Shown: piece by piece, positions 1 to 8,614 of the stretch
How positions within the stretch are numbered: position 1 is the stretch's first letter
How the letters are laid out: each line of letters opens with the position of its first letter
Source: Bacteroidales bacterium
GTDB lineage: Bacteria > Bacteroidota > Bacteroidia > Bacteroidales > UBA932
NCBI GenBank assembly: GCA_017459075.1
Contig: JAFUDQ010000011.1
Location: forward strand, 62,001-126,000
Reading direction: 5' to 3'
Length of the DNA stretch: 64,000 bases
The notes under the pieces: model-generated
What the model saw: the letters and a program-made list of their open reading frames with translations, nothing else
What the model was told of the DNA's origin: nothing
Databases searched by the model: none
Made by a program: the position numbers and the translations under genes

Positions 1-1672
1 CAGGATCAGAGTACCTGTAGTTGAACTGGTAGATATTGTTTGCGAAGAAGTCTGCAAGCGAGCTGAAGGTGTAGCCGCCGAAGGCGTACTGCAGGAAGAG
101 GTTGTTGAATGAGTAAATCTCATTGTGAGTACCAAAGGTGAGTTCATGCTTTCCAAGATACCAGCTGAGGTTGTCAGTGATTGTGTAAGTATCTGAAGCC
201 ATGGAGTTTGCACCTGAAGAATACTCTGTTCCAAGGTCGATGGTGACATTGTCCCTGATGTACATGTTGGCACCGTTGTAAGGAACTTCGCGGTGGTCAC
301 GAACCTTGACTGCGGAAAGACGGAGGGTATTCTGGAAGACCTCGTCAATGCGGCTGTTGAGCTCTGCTACAAGAGTATGGGTGTAGTTGACTTTCTTGTG
401 ACCGGAATTGTTGAAGTAATATGTGTAACGGCCTGAACCGTAGATATCTGCCTTGGCATCCATGTACTGGTAGCGGACCATCAGTTTGTTCTTGTCGTTA
501 ATGTTCCAGTCCAGACGGGCGAGGATGTTGTAGAACTTATCCTCTACCTGATGCTGTGAGAAGGTCTCACCTGTGTTGCCAACGCCGTAATTAGCCTCAT
601 AGTGCTCAATTACCTTCTGTGCGAGCTCTGAATTGAAGGTCTCGTAAACATTTCCGTCAAGATAAACAGGGCTGGAAAGTTTGACATCGTCACGGCCTTC
701 ATAGCTGCCGTTTGCAGGGGTGTAGATGTTAGGATAAGACTTCTTGTAGTATTCACCTGACACGAAGAGGAAGAGTTTGTTCTTCACGATAGGGCCGCCG
801 ACGGTGAAACCGAAGGTCTGCGCAAGCTGGGTGTCGTACTTCGTACGCTTCTGGCCTGCTTTCATCTTGCCGGCTGTGGTGCCGATGAAGTCCTGGTTGT
901 TGTAGTAGGTGTAGAAGGTTCCCTTAACGGTGTTGGTACCGGATTTAGTGTTGGCGTTGATTGCACCTCCGGTGAAGCCGCCCTGGCGGACATCGAAAGG
1001 AGCGACAACTACCTGGATTTCCTCAATGGCATCAAGGGCTACAGGGTTTGCACCGGTCTGTCCGCCGTTGGTTCCTGAAGAGGCAAGGCCGAAGGTGTCG
1101 TTTGCAACCGCACCGTCAATCTGGAAAGAGTTGTAACGGTTGTTGGCTCCTGCGAAGGAGATACCGCCGGTTTTGTTGATTGTTGCCTGAGGAGTGTACT
1201 TTACAACATCGTACACGCTTCTGTCGATGGTAGGCATGGTTTCTACCGCCCTCTGGCCGAAGCTCTGGCCGGCACCGGTGATACTGGCATTGAAGCCTCT
1301 CTCTGCAACCACGGTAACAGCATCCAGTTCATTGGATGACTTCAGGGTTGCGTTGAGTTCATACTGCTCACCAAGTTTCAGGGTGATGTTCTCATACCTG
1401 ATGGTTCCCGTTCCGATGAATGAGAACTCGATGGCATAGGGACCTCCGGTACGCATACCTGCGATGGTATAACGTCCGTCGTTGTTGGCGATTGCGGTGT
1501 ACTGCGTGCCGGAAGGTGTGTGTACGGCGATGATTGCCGCTCCCACCAGGGGTTCACCGTTTTCATCCGCAACCCGGCCTCCCAGACTTGAGGTGGTAAC
1601 CTGTGCGAACATGGTCACCCCACAGAAGATTGCGGTAAGAACCGCCAAGCCTTTCTTAAGTAATTGAGACAT
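1..1672 (-). CDS. Oar-type TonB-dependent receptor, 3' end outside window
   Basis: This is an outer-membrane receptor of the Oar-like TonB-dependent family with an N-terminal carboxypeptidase-regulatory (CarboxypepD_reg) domain. Only the first 557 codons lie in the window; the beta-barrel C-terminus is beyond position 1. It starts at ATG 1670-1672 with a signal peptide ending near FAQ (residues 1-24), then a regulatory-like Ig fold beginning VTTSSLGGRVADENGEP, then a plug region containing IDGAVAND, APFDVRQGGFTGGAIN and TKSGTN. The APFDVR...GFTGGAIN signature is shared with the receptor at 1928-5233, so the two are paralogues. No SusD partner lies next to it, unlike the SusC genes further on. 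The imported substrate is unknown. Family call is firm; substrate is not inferable. Confidence 0.9.
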   Translation of the reverse strand, partial: MSQLLKKGLAVLTAIFCGVTMFAQVTTSSLGGRVADENGEPLVGAAIIAVHTPSGTQYTAIANNDGRYTIAGMRTGGPYAIEFSFIGTGTIRYENITLKLGEQYELNATLKSSNELDAVTVVAERGFNASITGAGQSFGQRAVETMPTIDRSVYDVVKYTPQATINKTGGISFAGANNRYNSFQIDGAVANDTFGLASSGTNGGQTGANPVALDAIEEIQVVVAPFDVRQGGFTGGAINANTKSGTNTVKGTFYTYYNNQDFIGTTAGKMKAGQKRTKYDTQLAQTFGFTVGGPIVKNKLFLFVSGEYYKKSYPNIYTPANGSYEGRDDVKLSSPVYLDGNVYETFNSELAQKVIEHYEANYGVGNTGETFSQHQVEDKFYNILARLDWNINDKNKLMVRYQYMDAKADIYGSGRYTYYFNNSGHKKVNYTHTLVAELNSRIDEVFQNTLRLSAVKVRDHREVPYNGANMYIRDNVTIDLGTEYSSGANSMASDTYTITDNLSWYLGKHELTFGTHNEIYSFNNLFLQYAFGGYTFSSLADFFANNIYQFNYRYSDP

Positions 1673-1716
1673 AGGTTATTGAATATTATTAAATTTTTAT
1701 TGCATAATATAACAAG

Positions 1717-1724
1717 CAAAGATA
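1717..1724 (-). promoter_or_regulatory. Bacteroidota -7 box for the receptor ending at position 1
   Basis: On the minus strand the sequence reads TATCTTTG followed by C, which fits the Bacteroidota -7 consensus TAnnTTTG. It lies 45 bases before the ATG. I do not see a clear TTTG at the -33 position, so only the -7 half is supported. Confidence 0.5.
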
Positions 1725-1810
1725 GTTATTTTTTTTGTAAAACCTTTTAAAAACGGCGGACAAATACAATAAAATAAAGGCCGGCCCGTTTCCGGACCGG
1801 TCTTGTATTC

Positions 1811-1930
1811 AGATTCCTCGACTTCGCTCGGAATGACAGTTGGTTCATTCGGAAGGACAGTTGTCCTTCTGACCTTTTTGTCATCCTGACCTTTTTGTCA
1901 TTCTGAGGGTCGAAGACCCGTGAGAATCTA
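1811..1930. repeat. Mosaic inverted-arm repeat, copy 1
   Basis: The left arm begins AGATTC and contains CTCGACTTCGCTCG and GAATGACAG. The right arm begins TGTCATTCTGAGG and ends GAATCT, so the ends form an inverted repeat. Between the arms is a 17-base unit (CTGACCTTTTTGTCAT plus one base) present twice in tandem. The right arm overlaps the stop codon of the receptor at 1928-5233 (stop at 1928-1930). Related copies lie at 5350-5480 and, as a half element, inside miaA near 9660. GAATGACAG / TGTCATTC repeats of this kind are common dispersed elements in Bacteroidota genomes. Confidence 0.8.
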
Positions 1931-4900
1931 GAAGAACAACTTCGCGCTGAGAAGCATCTGCCAGGTGCAGTATGTGCTCTTGTACTTGGTAACGGTAGGC
2001 TCCGTGAAGGTGTACTTGCCGTTGCTGTAGTTGAGGATGTTCTCTGTGCTGACCTGCTTGGTAAGACCCCAGTCGGAGTTGAACAGGTTGGCGATATTGA
2101 GAACGTCTACACCAAGCTGGAGGGTATTGTCACGGCCGCAAACGTTGATGTTGAAGTCATGAGATACCTTGAAGTTGAAGCGACCCTGCCAAGGAGCAAC
2201 CTTTGCGCCACGGGTGCTGTACTCTCCGCGATGATTCTTAAGATAGCTGTCGGTCTCAAGGAACTTCTTGAATGCAGCCTTGTTGTCATCGGACTTGAAC
2301 TCCATGCTGTTAAGCTGGGCGTCGGTAGGGATGTACATAAGGTTGTTTGAACCGCCCTCACCGGTGAGCTTACCAAGAACATAAGAGTAACGTGTGTAAG
2401 AGTAGTTGCCCACGAAGCAGTGGTTGTAACCCTCATAGAAGAGGCCAAGGGTTGTGCTGTTCTTGCCTTCACCTATACGATAGCTTACATTGGCGATGAA
2501 GCGGTTAGGGCTTACGAAAGCAGAGTAACCGAGCTCGGGCTCGTTGGAACCGTTAACAGCGTAGTTACCGCCGCTGAACAGGGATGACACCTGGTCACCG
2601 TAACCTTCCTGGATGCTCTTGGAAGCGCTGCGGGTGTAGGCTGCCATGAGGGAGAGACCCCAGTTGAAGTCCTTGGAGAGCTGTGCGGTGATTGAGTAGT
2701 AGTGGCCCTTGGGAAGGCTCTTGCCGTTACCGTCCTTATTGGTAAGATAGTAAGGAGCGATGGTGCTGTTCTGGGAGTTCTTGATGTTCTCACTCTTCCA
2801 GATGCTGCGTGCCTTGGGCTCGCCGGGGAGCTGGAGACCGCCCTCGGTCTTGGTATAGCCGAGACGGATAGCTGCTACGCTCTGGAGGTCCTTGTTGTAG
2901 ATACCCTCGATGGTACCCTTGATTCCCCAAGGAAGACGGAAGTCTGCTGCGAGGGAAGCCTTAAGGGTGGTGGGCATCTTAAGGTTCTTGTCGATGATGG
3001 TAGCGCCGGTAGGAGCTGCAAGATCCTGTGCATGGAAGGTTCCGCCGTAGATATCGGAAAGGATATCGCTTACATTAGCATGGAAGTTGGGAACTGCGAG
3101 ACCAGCTGCGATGTCGGGCCTTGTAGCGATGTACTGGGCCTGGAGGCAGTTGCTGTTACCAGCTACAGATACGATCCAAACGAAAGGAATACGTCCGGTG
3201 TAGAGACCAAGGCCACCACGGAGGATGACGCTGCGATCCTTGCGAACGTCCCAGTTGAAGCCGATACGGGGGCTGAAGTTGATGCGGCTCTTAGGCATAT
3301 CGGCAGTAGAAAGACCCTTCATTGAAACAGAAGTATTTGCCTTCTCCTTGAACTCTTTGTTCTCGTTGCCGTCGATAGTCGGGTAAACGGGGAGCTCGAT
3401 ACGGAGACCGGCAGTGAGCTTGAAGTACTCGCTGAAGGTAATCTCATCCTGTGCATACAGGGAAGTCTGCATGTACTCGAAGGAAGGATAAACCTGTGCA
3501 AGATCGTCACGGTTAGAGTGGGTGATAGCAAAAGCAGCGGGCTTGCCACCGGCTTTGAAATCCTCCCAGCTGTCATATACATAGTAGCCGAGGCCACCCT
3601 GCATGAAGCCGTTCTTGGTCTTGTCGTACTCGAACTGGGCACCGAAGGTGAAGTTGTTGATGCCCTTGTTCCAGGTAAGCTCATCGGTAACAACGTAAGT
3701 CTTCACGTCGCGGAGGTTTCCGAAGGTGAAAGGATCGGGACCGAATGAAGTGAGAACTGCGTTGGTGGTGGTACCGTTGGCATCGGTGTAAGGCTCCATA
3801 ATATCAACCGTAGGGAAGTTTCCGCCCTCGAAGGAACGAGGCTCGTTCTGGCTTGACCAGGTGAAACGGAACATGTTGCTAAGGTTGTTGTTGAAGCGGC
3901 TGTTGAGCTCGGCTGCAAGGGAGGTGAAGTTCTGCTCCTGATAGTAGCGGTTGCTCTCGAAGAACTGGGCGTAGTTGGATGTACGGCCGAAGTTGCTCCT
4001 GTCGTAAGGGTTGGGAACGATAGGGTTAACTGAGTTGGAAGGGCTGTTGGAACCGTAGTTGTGAGTGTGGCTGAAGCGTACGTTCAGCTTGTTTGCCTCA
4101 TTGATGATCCAGTCCAAACGTGCCATTACCTTGTAGTCAGGAGTCTCAAGAGAGTAGCCCTGGTAACGTCCGGGGTTGTATCCGTATTTGTCCTTCAGGA
4201 AGGTGAGAACCTCGTTCATGAAGGTGTCGGTAGGACGGAGGATGGTGCCGTTCTTAGGGTCGAAGTTTGCGCCTGTGCGGCCTGCGCCGGTGCTTACAAC
4301 CTTGCTTGATCCGGGAACATTGTCCCAGGTGTACTCACCGTTAACAAAGAAGAAGAGTTTGTTCTTGATGATAGGGCCGCCAACGCTTGCACCAAGGGTG
4401 TGGTTGAGGAATTTGGAAATGGAGAGGGTTGCGTCCTCTACACTGTGGCCCTGAAGCTCCTGGTTGCTGAAGTAGTCATAAACGGAAGCGTGATACTCGT
4501 TGGTACCGCTCTTGGTAACGGCGTTGATTGCACCGCCGGTGAAGCCGGAGTGGCGAACGTCGAAGGGAGTGATGTTCACGCTCATCTGCTCAAGTGCGTC
4601 CAGTGAAATAGGAGCGCCGCCTGCAGGGAGGTTGGAACCGATACCGAAAGCGTTGTTGAAAGCTGCACCGTCGACGGTTACATAAGAAGAACGGTAGTTA
4701 CCGCCACCTACTGCAAGACCGTTGGTGGTTGTAGATGCCTGGGGAGTGAGCTTCATGACGTCGTTCATGCTGCGGCTTACTGAAGGAAGCGCACTCATGG
4801 TCTTCTGGCTTACTGCGGTACCTGCACCGCTGCGGCGGATGTTCATACCTGAGTCAGAAGCGTCTGCTACGAATACAGCTGCGTCAAGAGTAAGGCTCTC

Positions 4901-5233
4901 GTCCTCCAGCTGGCTGTTGATAACGATTGCCTCGCCAAGAGGTGCGTAAACGCCCTGGTTTTCCACCTTGCGGTAACCGAGCATGTCAACAGTAACAGTG
5001 TAGGGACCGCCAGGGGTGATACCGTTGATACGGTAAGCACCGTTGGCGTCGGTAACTGAATAGTAAGTTGCGCCGGTAGGCTGGTAAACTGCCATAACGG
5101 CAGCGCCTGCTACTGCGCCGTCTTTGTCAGTGATACGACCGGCGATGGACGCGGTTGTAACCTGAGCGTAAGAGATGGTGCCGGCTATCATGGAGATGAC
5201 AGCGAGCACTGCAAACTTAATAGAATGTTTCAT
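1928..5233 (-). CDS. Oar-type TonB-dependent receptor
   Basis: This 1101-residue outer-membrane receptor is of the Oar-like TonB-dependent type. I chose the ATG at 5231-5233 because it begins a clean signal peptide (MKHSIKF...ISYAQ, residues 1-24). An upstream in-frame ATG would add 23 residues lying across the promoter. Domains in order are signal peptide, CarboxypepD_reg fold (about 25-110), plug (about 130-255, with TVDGAAFNNAFG and APFDVRHSGFTGGAIN-like sequence, and TKSGTNEYH), and a long beta-barrel ending in LFF with a terminal Phe, as usual for BAM-assembled barrels. It has no adjacent SusD. The stop codon lies inside a dispersed repeat (1811-1930). It is a paralogue of the receptor at 1-1672; whether they are co-transcribed is uncertain, since each has its own promoter box. 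Substrate unknown. Confidence 0.92.
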   Translation of the reverse strand: MKHSIKFAVLAVISMIAGTISYAQVTTASIAGRITDKDGAVAGAAVMAVYQPTGATYYSVTDANGAYRINGITPGGPYTVTVDMLGYRKVENQGVYAPLGEAIVINSQLEDESLTLDAAVFVADASDSGMNIRRSGAGTAVSQKTMSALPSVSRSMNDVMKLTPQASTTTNGLAVGGGNYRSSYVTVDGAAFNNAFGIGSNLPAGGAPISLDALEQMSVNITPFDVRHSGFTGGAINAVTKSGTNEYHASVYDYFSNQELQGHSVEDATLSISKFLNHTLGASVGGPIIKNKLFFFVNGEYTWDNVPGSSKVVSTGAGRTGANFDPKNGTILRPTDTFMNEVLTFLKDKYGYNPGRYQGYSLETPDYKVMARLDWIINEANKLNVRFSHTHNYGSNSPSNSVNPIVPNPYDRSNFGRTSNYAQFFESNRYYQEQNFTSLAAELNSRFNNNLSNMFRFTWSSQNEPRSFEGGNFPTVDIMEPYTDANGTTTNAVLTSFGPDPFTFGNLRDVKTYVVTDELTWNKGINNFTFGAQFEYDKTKNGFMQGGLGYYVYDSWEDFKAGGKPAAFAITHSNRDDLAQVYPSFEYMQTSLYAQDEITFSEYFKLTAGLRIELPVYPTIDGNENKEFKEKANTSVSMKGLSTADMPKSRINFSPRIGFNWDVRKDRSVILRGGLGLYTGRIPFVWIVSVAGNSNCLQAQYIATRPDIAAGLAVPNFHANVSDILSDIYGGTFHAQDLAAPTGATIIDKNLKMPTTLKASLAADFRLPWGIKGTIEGIYNKDLQSVAAIRLGYTKTEGGLQLPGEPKARSIWKSENIKNSQNSTIAPYYLTNKDGNGKSLPKGHYYSITAQLSKDFNWGLSLMAAYTRSASKSIQEGYGDQVSSLFSGGNYAVNGSNEPELGYSAFVSPNRFIANVSYRIGEGKNSTTLGLFYEGYNHCFVGNYSYTRYSYVLGKLTGEGGSNNLMYIPTDAQLNSMEFKSDDNKAAFKKFLETDSYLKNHRGEYSTRGAKVAPWQGRFNFKVSHDFNINVCGRDNTLQLGVDVLNIANLFNSDWGLTKQVSTENILNYSNGKYTFTEPTVTKYKSTYCTWQMLLSAKLFF

Positions 5234-5272
5234 AGATATAAATGAGTTGTATGAATTTTCTGTTTCCGGCCG

Positions 5273-5303
5273 CAAAATTACATTAATCGGACAAATCTGC
5301 AAA
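5273..5303 (-). promoter_or_regulatory. Promoter of the 1928-5233 receptor
   Basis: On the minus strand, TTTG (5300-5303) is followed after exactly 19 bases by TAATTTTG (5273-5280). This is a full match to the Bacteroidota sigma-ABfr promoter consensus. It supports the downstream ATG at 5233 as the true start. Confidence 0.8.
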
Positions 5304-5349
5304 AAGAAAATCGTTTTATTATAAAAATAAAAAAAGAGGTCGACTAAAT

Positions 5350-5480
5350 AGATTCTTCACTTCGTTCAGAATGACAGTCCTCTTGCAGAATGACAGTCCT
5401 CTTGCAGAATGACAGTCCTCTTGTCATTCTTACGACCGTCCTCTTGTCATTCTGAGGCAGGTTCAGCTGCCGAAGAATCT
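5350..5480. repeat. Mosaic inverted-arm repeat, copy 2, with 19-base tandem core
   Basis: The left arm starts AGATTCTTC and contains CTTCGTTCAGAATGACAG. The right arm TGTCATTCTGAGG...GAAGAATCT closes the inverted repeat. The core holds three perfect tandem copies of CAGAATGACAGTCCTCTTG (5367-5385, 5386-5404, 5405-5423), then a related unit in the opposite sense. It fills the space between metK (stop at 5504) and the promoter of the receptor gene. Tandem units extend the arm sequence itself, suggesting slippage or repeated duplication of the arm end. Confidence 0.85.
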
Positions 5481-5503
5481 TTTTTTTGTCGATCTCCTGT
5501 GTA

Positions 5504-6796
5504 CTAGCCGATGTTGAAGGCCTTTTTGACGGCTTCTGTCGAATCCAGAAGCTCCCACCCGAAAAACTGAACTTTTTTGCGGATTGTCTTGCCTTCTCGG
5601 CGCATTTCAACTTCCCTCGTGTAAGGCTTCCTGCCCATGTGGCCGTAAGCCGCCGTAGGGCCGTAAATCGGGTTTTCAAGGCCGAATTTTTTGATGATGG
5701 CCGCGGGGCGCAGGTCAAAGAGCTGGCCTATTTTGCGGGCAATCTCACTGTCCGATATCTTATTGTGGGCGGTGCCGTAGCTGTTTGCATAGATGCTTAC
5801 AGGTTTTGCCACGCCGATGGCATAGGAAATCTGGACCAGGAGCTCGTCTGCCACGCCTGCCGCTACAAGGTTCTTGGCGATGTACCTGGCGGCATAGGCG
5901 GCGCTACGGTCCACCTTGGACGGGTCCTTCCCGGAGAAGGCGCCTCCGCCGTGGGCGCCGCGGCCTCCGTAGGTATCCACGATTATCTTCCTGCCGGTGA
6001 GTCCGGTGTCGCCCGCAGGGCCGCCGATGACGAACTTTCCGGTGGGGTTTACGTGCAGGATGAGGTTGCCGTCAAAGAGGGCGGCGGTCTGCGCGGGAAG
6101 CTGTGCTATAACCCTGGGTATCAGGATGTTGCGCACATCGCTGGTGATAGTGTCGTGCATAACGCTTTCTGCCTGTTCCGTGGTTATTCCGTCAACGGCT
6201 TTAACGAACTCGTCGTGCTGGGTGGAGAGCACAATTGTATGTATGCGTACAGGCTGGCGCGTGTCGCCATCGTATTCGATGGTGAACTGCGCCTTTGCGT
6301 CCGGGCGCAGGTAAGGCATCAGCGAGGGTTCTTCGCGGCGGATTTCCGCGAGGGTCCTGAGCGTCAGGTGCGACAGCGCGAGCGGCAGGGGCATGAAGTC
6401 CTCTGTCTCACGGCAGGCATAGCCGAACATCATTCCCTGGTCTCCCGCGCCCTGGTCTTCAGGGTTTTCGCGTACAACGCCTCGGTTAATGTCTGCGCTT
6501 TGCTCATGGATTGCAGAGAGTACGCCGCAGGAATTGGCATCGAACATGTATTCTGCCTTGTTGTAGCCGATTCTTGCGATGACTTTGCGTACGGTTTCCT
6601 GGATGTCTACATAGGCGTCGTCCGAGCGGACTTCCCCGCCTACAATTACAAGACCTGTAGAGCAGAATGTCTCACAGGCCACTTTGGCATGACGGTCCTG
6701 ACGAAGGAATTCGTCAAGGATTGCGTCAGAAATCTGGTCGGCCACCTTGTCCGGATGGCCTTCTGAAACGGATTCGGATGTAAATAAGTAATTCAT
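5504..6796 (-). CDS. metK: S-adenosylmethionine synthetase
   Basis: MetK makes S-adenosylmethionine from methionine and ATP in the cytoplasm. The 430-residue product is full length and has the family signatures: GHPDK at 13-17 (ATP-binding region), GAGDQG at 116-121, and the glycine-rich GGGAFSGKD at 283-291. The start is ATG 6794-6796. The 47 bases directly before the ATG match the SAM-II riboswitch, so the gene is probably shut off by its own product. Transcription should start from the promoter at 6951-6980, giving a leader of about 150 bases. The upstream gene in the same direction is a truncated transporter whose reading frame runs into this leader. Identification is certain. Confidence 0.98.
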   Translation of the reverse strand: MNYLFTSESVSEGHPDKVADQISDAILDEFLRQDRHAKVACETFCSTGLVIVGGEVRSDDAYVDIQETVRKVIARIGYNKAEYMFDANSCGVLSAIHEQSADINRGVVRENPEDQGAGDQGMMFGYACRETEDFMPLPLALSHLTLRTLAEIRREEPSLMPYLRPDAKAQFTIEYDGDTRQPVRIHTIVLSTQHDEFVKAVDGITTEQAESVMHDTITSDVRNILIPRVIAQLPAQTAALFDGNLILHVNPTGKFVIGGPAGDTGLTGRKIIVDTYGGRGAHGGGAFSGKDPSKVDRSAAYAARYIAKNLVAAGVADELLVQISYAIGVAKPVSIYANSYGTAHNKISDSEIARKIGQLFDLRPAAIIKKFGLENPIYGPTAAYGHMGRKPYTREVEMRREGKTIRKKVQFFGWELLDSTEAVKKAFNIG

Positions 6797-6843
6797 TTTA
6801 GCATTCTTTTAACGTGGTTGCAAGCAGCCAAATCTTTCCACTA
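6797..6843 (-). ncRNA. SAM-II (SAM_alpha) riboswitch in the metK leader
   Basis: Read on the minus strand, the leader contains AGTGGAAAGATTTGG, then CTGCTTGCAACCACG, then TTAAAAGAATGCTAAA, and the metK ATG follows at once. These are the conserved blocks of SAM-II: stem P1 (GTGG at 6838-6841 with CCAC at 6814-6817), the GATTTGG loop, the CTTGCA block, CCACGTTAAA and the 3' GCTAAA. A pseudoknot can form between CUU and GC of the loop and AAG and GC of the 3' tail. SAM-II is known from Alphaproteobacteria and Bacteroidota upstream of methionine and SAM genes. Its position touching the start codon suggests translational control. The recognition was by eye, without a covariance-model search. Confidence 0.85.
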
Positions 6844-6868
6844 AAATATGTTCTCTTTGTTCCCTTGT

Positions 6869-7243
6869 TTAGTAGGGCATTTTCCCTTTTTCGTTTGCGG
6901 GGGCTTGTTCCCCTTTCTTTTTTGGGCGTATCCCTTCTATTTTGGGGCTGCAAAGATACGCAATATTTTTTATTCCACAATTATTTGCGCGGGCCACGGC
7001 AAAAACATAGCCCACCAAGGTGGATAGCGAAAGCCATAGCCAAGCCTTGCCGCCAGCATATACCGGATAAGGATAACCAACTGTAATCCAAAGAATTACA
7101 CCAAGGAAAAGCACAGCCATAACTAGGCGCAAAACATTGGCTGTCATGGCGCCCAGGCGGTGGCTGGCCTTGTCTGCACACAGCGCCGTCACCGTCCATG
7201 AAACGGCCACGGTAAGCGAAATAATTTCCCCTAAGTGGTTCAT
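6869..7243 (-). pseudogene. 3'-truncated EamA/DMT-family transporter
   Basis: The first 80 or so residues look like the N-terminus of an EamA (drug/metabolite transporter) protein: MNHLGEIISLTVAVSWTVTA, ADKASHRLGAMTANVLRL, a second hydrophobic helix, and LWLSLSTLVGYVF. Full-length family members have about 290-300 residues and 10 helices; this frame has 124. After GYVF the sequence becomes a lysine-rich, non-membrane tail read from the metK promoter and leader. I infer a deletion that removed about 70% of the gene, with the frame now closing by chance at 6869. It starts 25 bases after the stop of the isomerase-like gene and was probably co-transcribed with it. A functional short protein is unlikely but not excluded. 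Confidence 0.7.
6951..6980 (-). promoter_or_regulatory. metK promoter
   Basis: On the minus strand, TTG (6978-6980) is followed by 19 bases and TATCTTTG (6951-6958), matching the Bacteroidota promoter. Predicted transcription start is near 6945. The box lies at the point where recognisable transporter sequence ends, so the transporter 3' end was lost up to this promoter. Confidence 0.75.
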
Positions 7244-7268
7244 TCGGCGCTACCAGTCTGTAAAACGG

Positions 7269-8567
7269 CTAAAAAGATTTCACAATATGCTCCAGCAGGG
7301 CGGCGTGATGCCCCGGAACAATTATATGATGGTTGCCGATAGACTCAGTGAGGAAATAACGGGCCTCTTCCGGACGCAGTTTAAGAGCCACCTGTGTACG
7401 GCACAAATTTGCCTCATACTGATTCCTAAGCAATTGACCATCAGCTACAAAGCATCGGCTCAAATCTCCGGAAACCTTAAATACAGTCACCGGGCCAAGC
7501 GGCAGTTCCCCGTGAATTCCAACACCTATTCCGGACTCAAAATGCGTGTCAAAACAGTAGTCGGAAACCATGTTGAACGGCACCGTGCAGTGCGCGAAAA
7601 GAATCTCTCCGGTATTCACGTCAATCCGCGCGGGATTTGCCTGAAATCCGGTTTTTCCGGTCGCCGCCTGGGCAATCATCATTGAAAGCAGCGCCGGAAT
7701 ATCCCCCTCGCAGGAAGCCGGGAAACCATCGGCATTAAGAGAAGCGAGCGCAAGACAGCCGGTGTTACCTACTGAGGTCAGAAGGTCGAAGCACCTGAGA
7801 GTGAGCGCATTAAGCTTGTATTTTGCAACGATTTCCTTAAGCGCCGCATGGATTTGCCTTGCCCCCGGAAGCGCATCGCGAACCTTTTCCGCAACTCCTG
7901 CAAAATCCTCTTTTCCGCCTATCAGCCTGTTGTGCACCGCATCGTCGGCCGATATCGCCGGCAGCAATGTTTGATTTATGGCCGATACCATCTCTTCCAT
8001 CGGCACGTCAACGGCTTTTAGGCCGGCTTTATTGGCCAGTACTGAATAGTCTACACCGCTGGAAATCAGCCAGTCCGACGGTTTTCCTATTACGCCAATG
8101 GTCATTCCTTTCAGGGCTTTTACCGCTGCGGCGGATTCACTTAGGAGGCCGATTCTGCCGGCCACGTACTCGTTGCTTCCGTGAAGGACTTCGCCCTTTA
8201 ATCCCTGCTGACGCAGGAAGGAGAGTATTTCCAGCGATGCGGCCAGGGAGTTGCTGGCGCCGGATGTGAGCAGATAGAAGGGCTTTGGCCGGCCGTCTTC
8301 ACGGGAGGATTTTTCCAGAAGTTCCGGGAGGAGGCTTTTGAAAATGCCTTCCGCTCCGCCCGTGCGTACATATATAAGGTCAAGGGCGTGCGTGCCATAG
8401 CTGCTGAAGTCGCTGCCCTCATAATCGAAGCAGGCATTGGCACCATCGGCACATAAAGCACTATCGGCATCAGGAAAGATACCTTTTAAAAAGGCATCGG
8501 ACAGGCTCTTTACCGCCTTCTCATCGTGAAGGCCGGAGGTTATTGTATAAACTGCTGTTTTGTTCAT
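7269..8567 (-). CDS. L-fucose/L-arabinose isomerase-like protein
   Basis: This 432-residue cytoplasmic protein has the fold and motifs of the fucose/arabinose isomerase family. Near residues 255-330 it carries CFDLLTS, SCEGDIPALLSMM and a following FQANPARID / LFAHCTVP block, which in the family supply metal-binding and active-site residues. The C-terminus ESIGNHHIIVPG matches the terminal strand that contributes a histidine. It is shorter than E. coli FucI (591) and close to the shorter uncharacterised isomerase-like proteins of Bacteroidota. It stands alone with its own promoter box, followed only by the broken transporter. The true substrate cannot be told; enzymatic activity as a sugar isomerase is inferred. 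Confidence 0.75.
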   Translation of the reverse strand: MNKTAVYTITSGLHDEKAVKSLSDAFLKGIFPDADSALCADGANACFDYEGSDFSSYGTHALDLIYVRTGGAEGIFKSLLPELLEKSSREDGRPKPFYLLTSGASNSLAASLEILSFLRQQGLKGEVLHGSNEYVAGRIGLLSESAAAVKALKGMTIGVIGKPSDWLISSGVDYSVLANKAGLKAVDVPMEEMVSAINQTLLPAISADDAVHNRLIGGKEDFAGVAEKVRDALPGARQIHAALKEIVAKYKLNALTLRCFDLLTSVGNTGCLALASLNADGFPASCEGDIPALLSMMIAQAATGKTGFQANPARIDVNTGEILFAHCTVPFNMVSDYCFDTHFESGIGVGIHGELPLGPVTVFKVSGDLSRCFVADGQLLRNQYEANLCRTQVALKLRPEEARYFLTESIGNHHIIVPGHHAALLEHIVKSF

Positions 8568-8593
8568 CGCTTAAATTGTTGTCTTATGGAGGG

Positions 8594-8601
8594 CAAATAT
8601 A
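8594..8601 (-). promoter_or_regulatory. -7 box of the isomerase-like gene
   Basis: The minus strand reads TATATTTG followed by C, a full TAnnTTTG match, 26 bases before the ATG at 8567. No TTTG is seen at 19 bases upstream; two copies of TGTGGT lie just upstream instead (8621-8626 and 8641-8646), so an activator-dependent promoter is possible. Confidence 0.5.
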
Positions 8602-8614
8602 CGTATTTGCGGCA

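Noticed and set aside
930..1667. Three short frames on the plus strand within the first receptor gene
   Set aside because: They are antisense to a continuous receptor reading frame with strong plug-domain motifs.
5367..5423. The three 19-base tandem units as a small CRISPR array
   Set aside because: The units are directly adjacent with no spacers, and no cas genes are present in the window.
5486..6766. A 426-codon open frame on the plus strand opposite metK
   Set aside because: It is the exact antisense of a certain metK gene, has no family motifs, and long antisense frames are common opposite GC-rich codon positions. Similar long frames opposite miaA (8882-10003), hppA and the SusD gene were dropped for the same reason.
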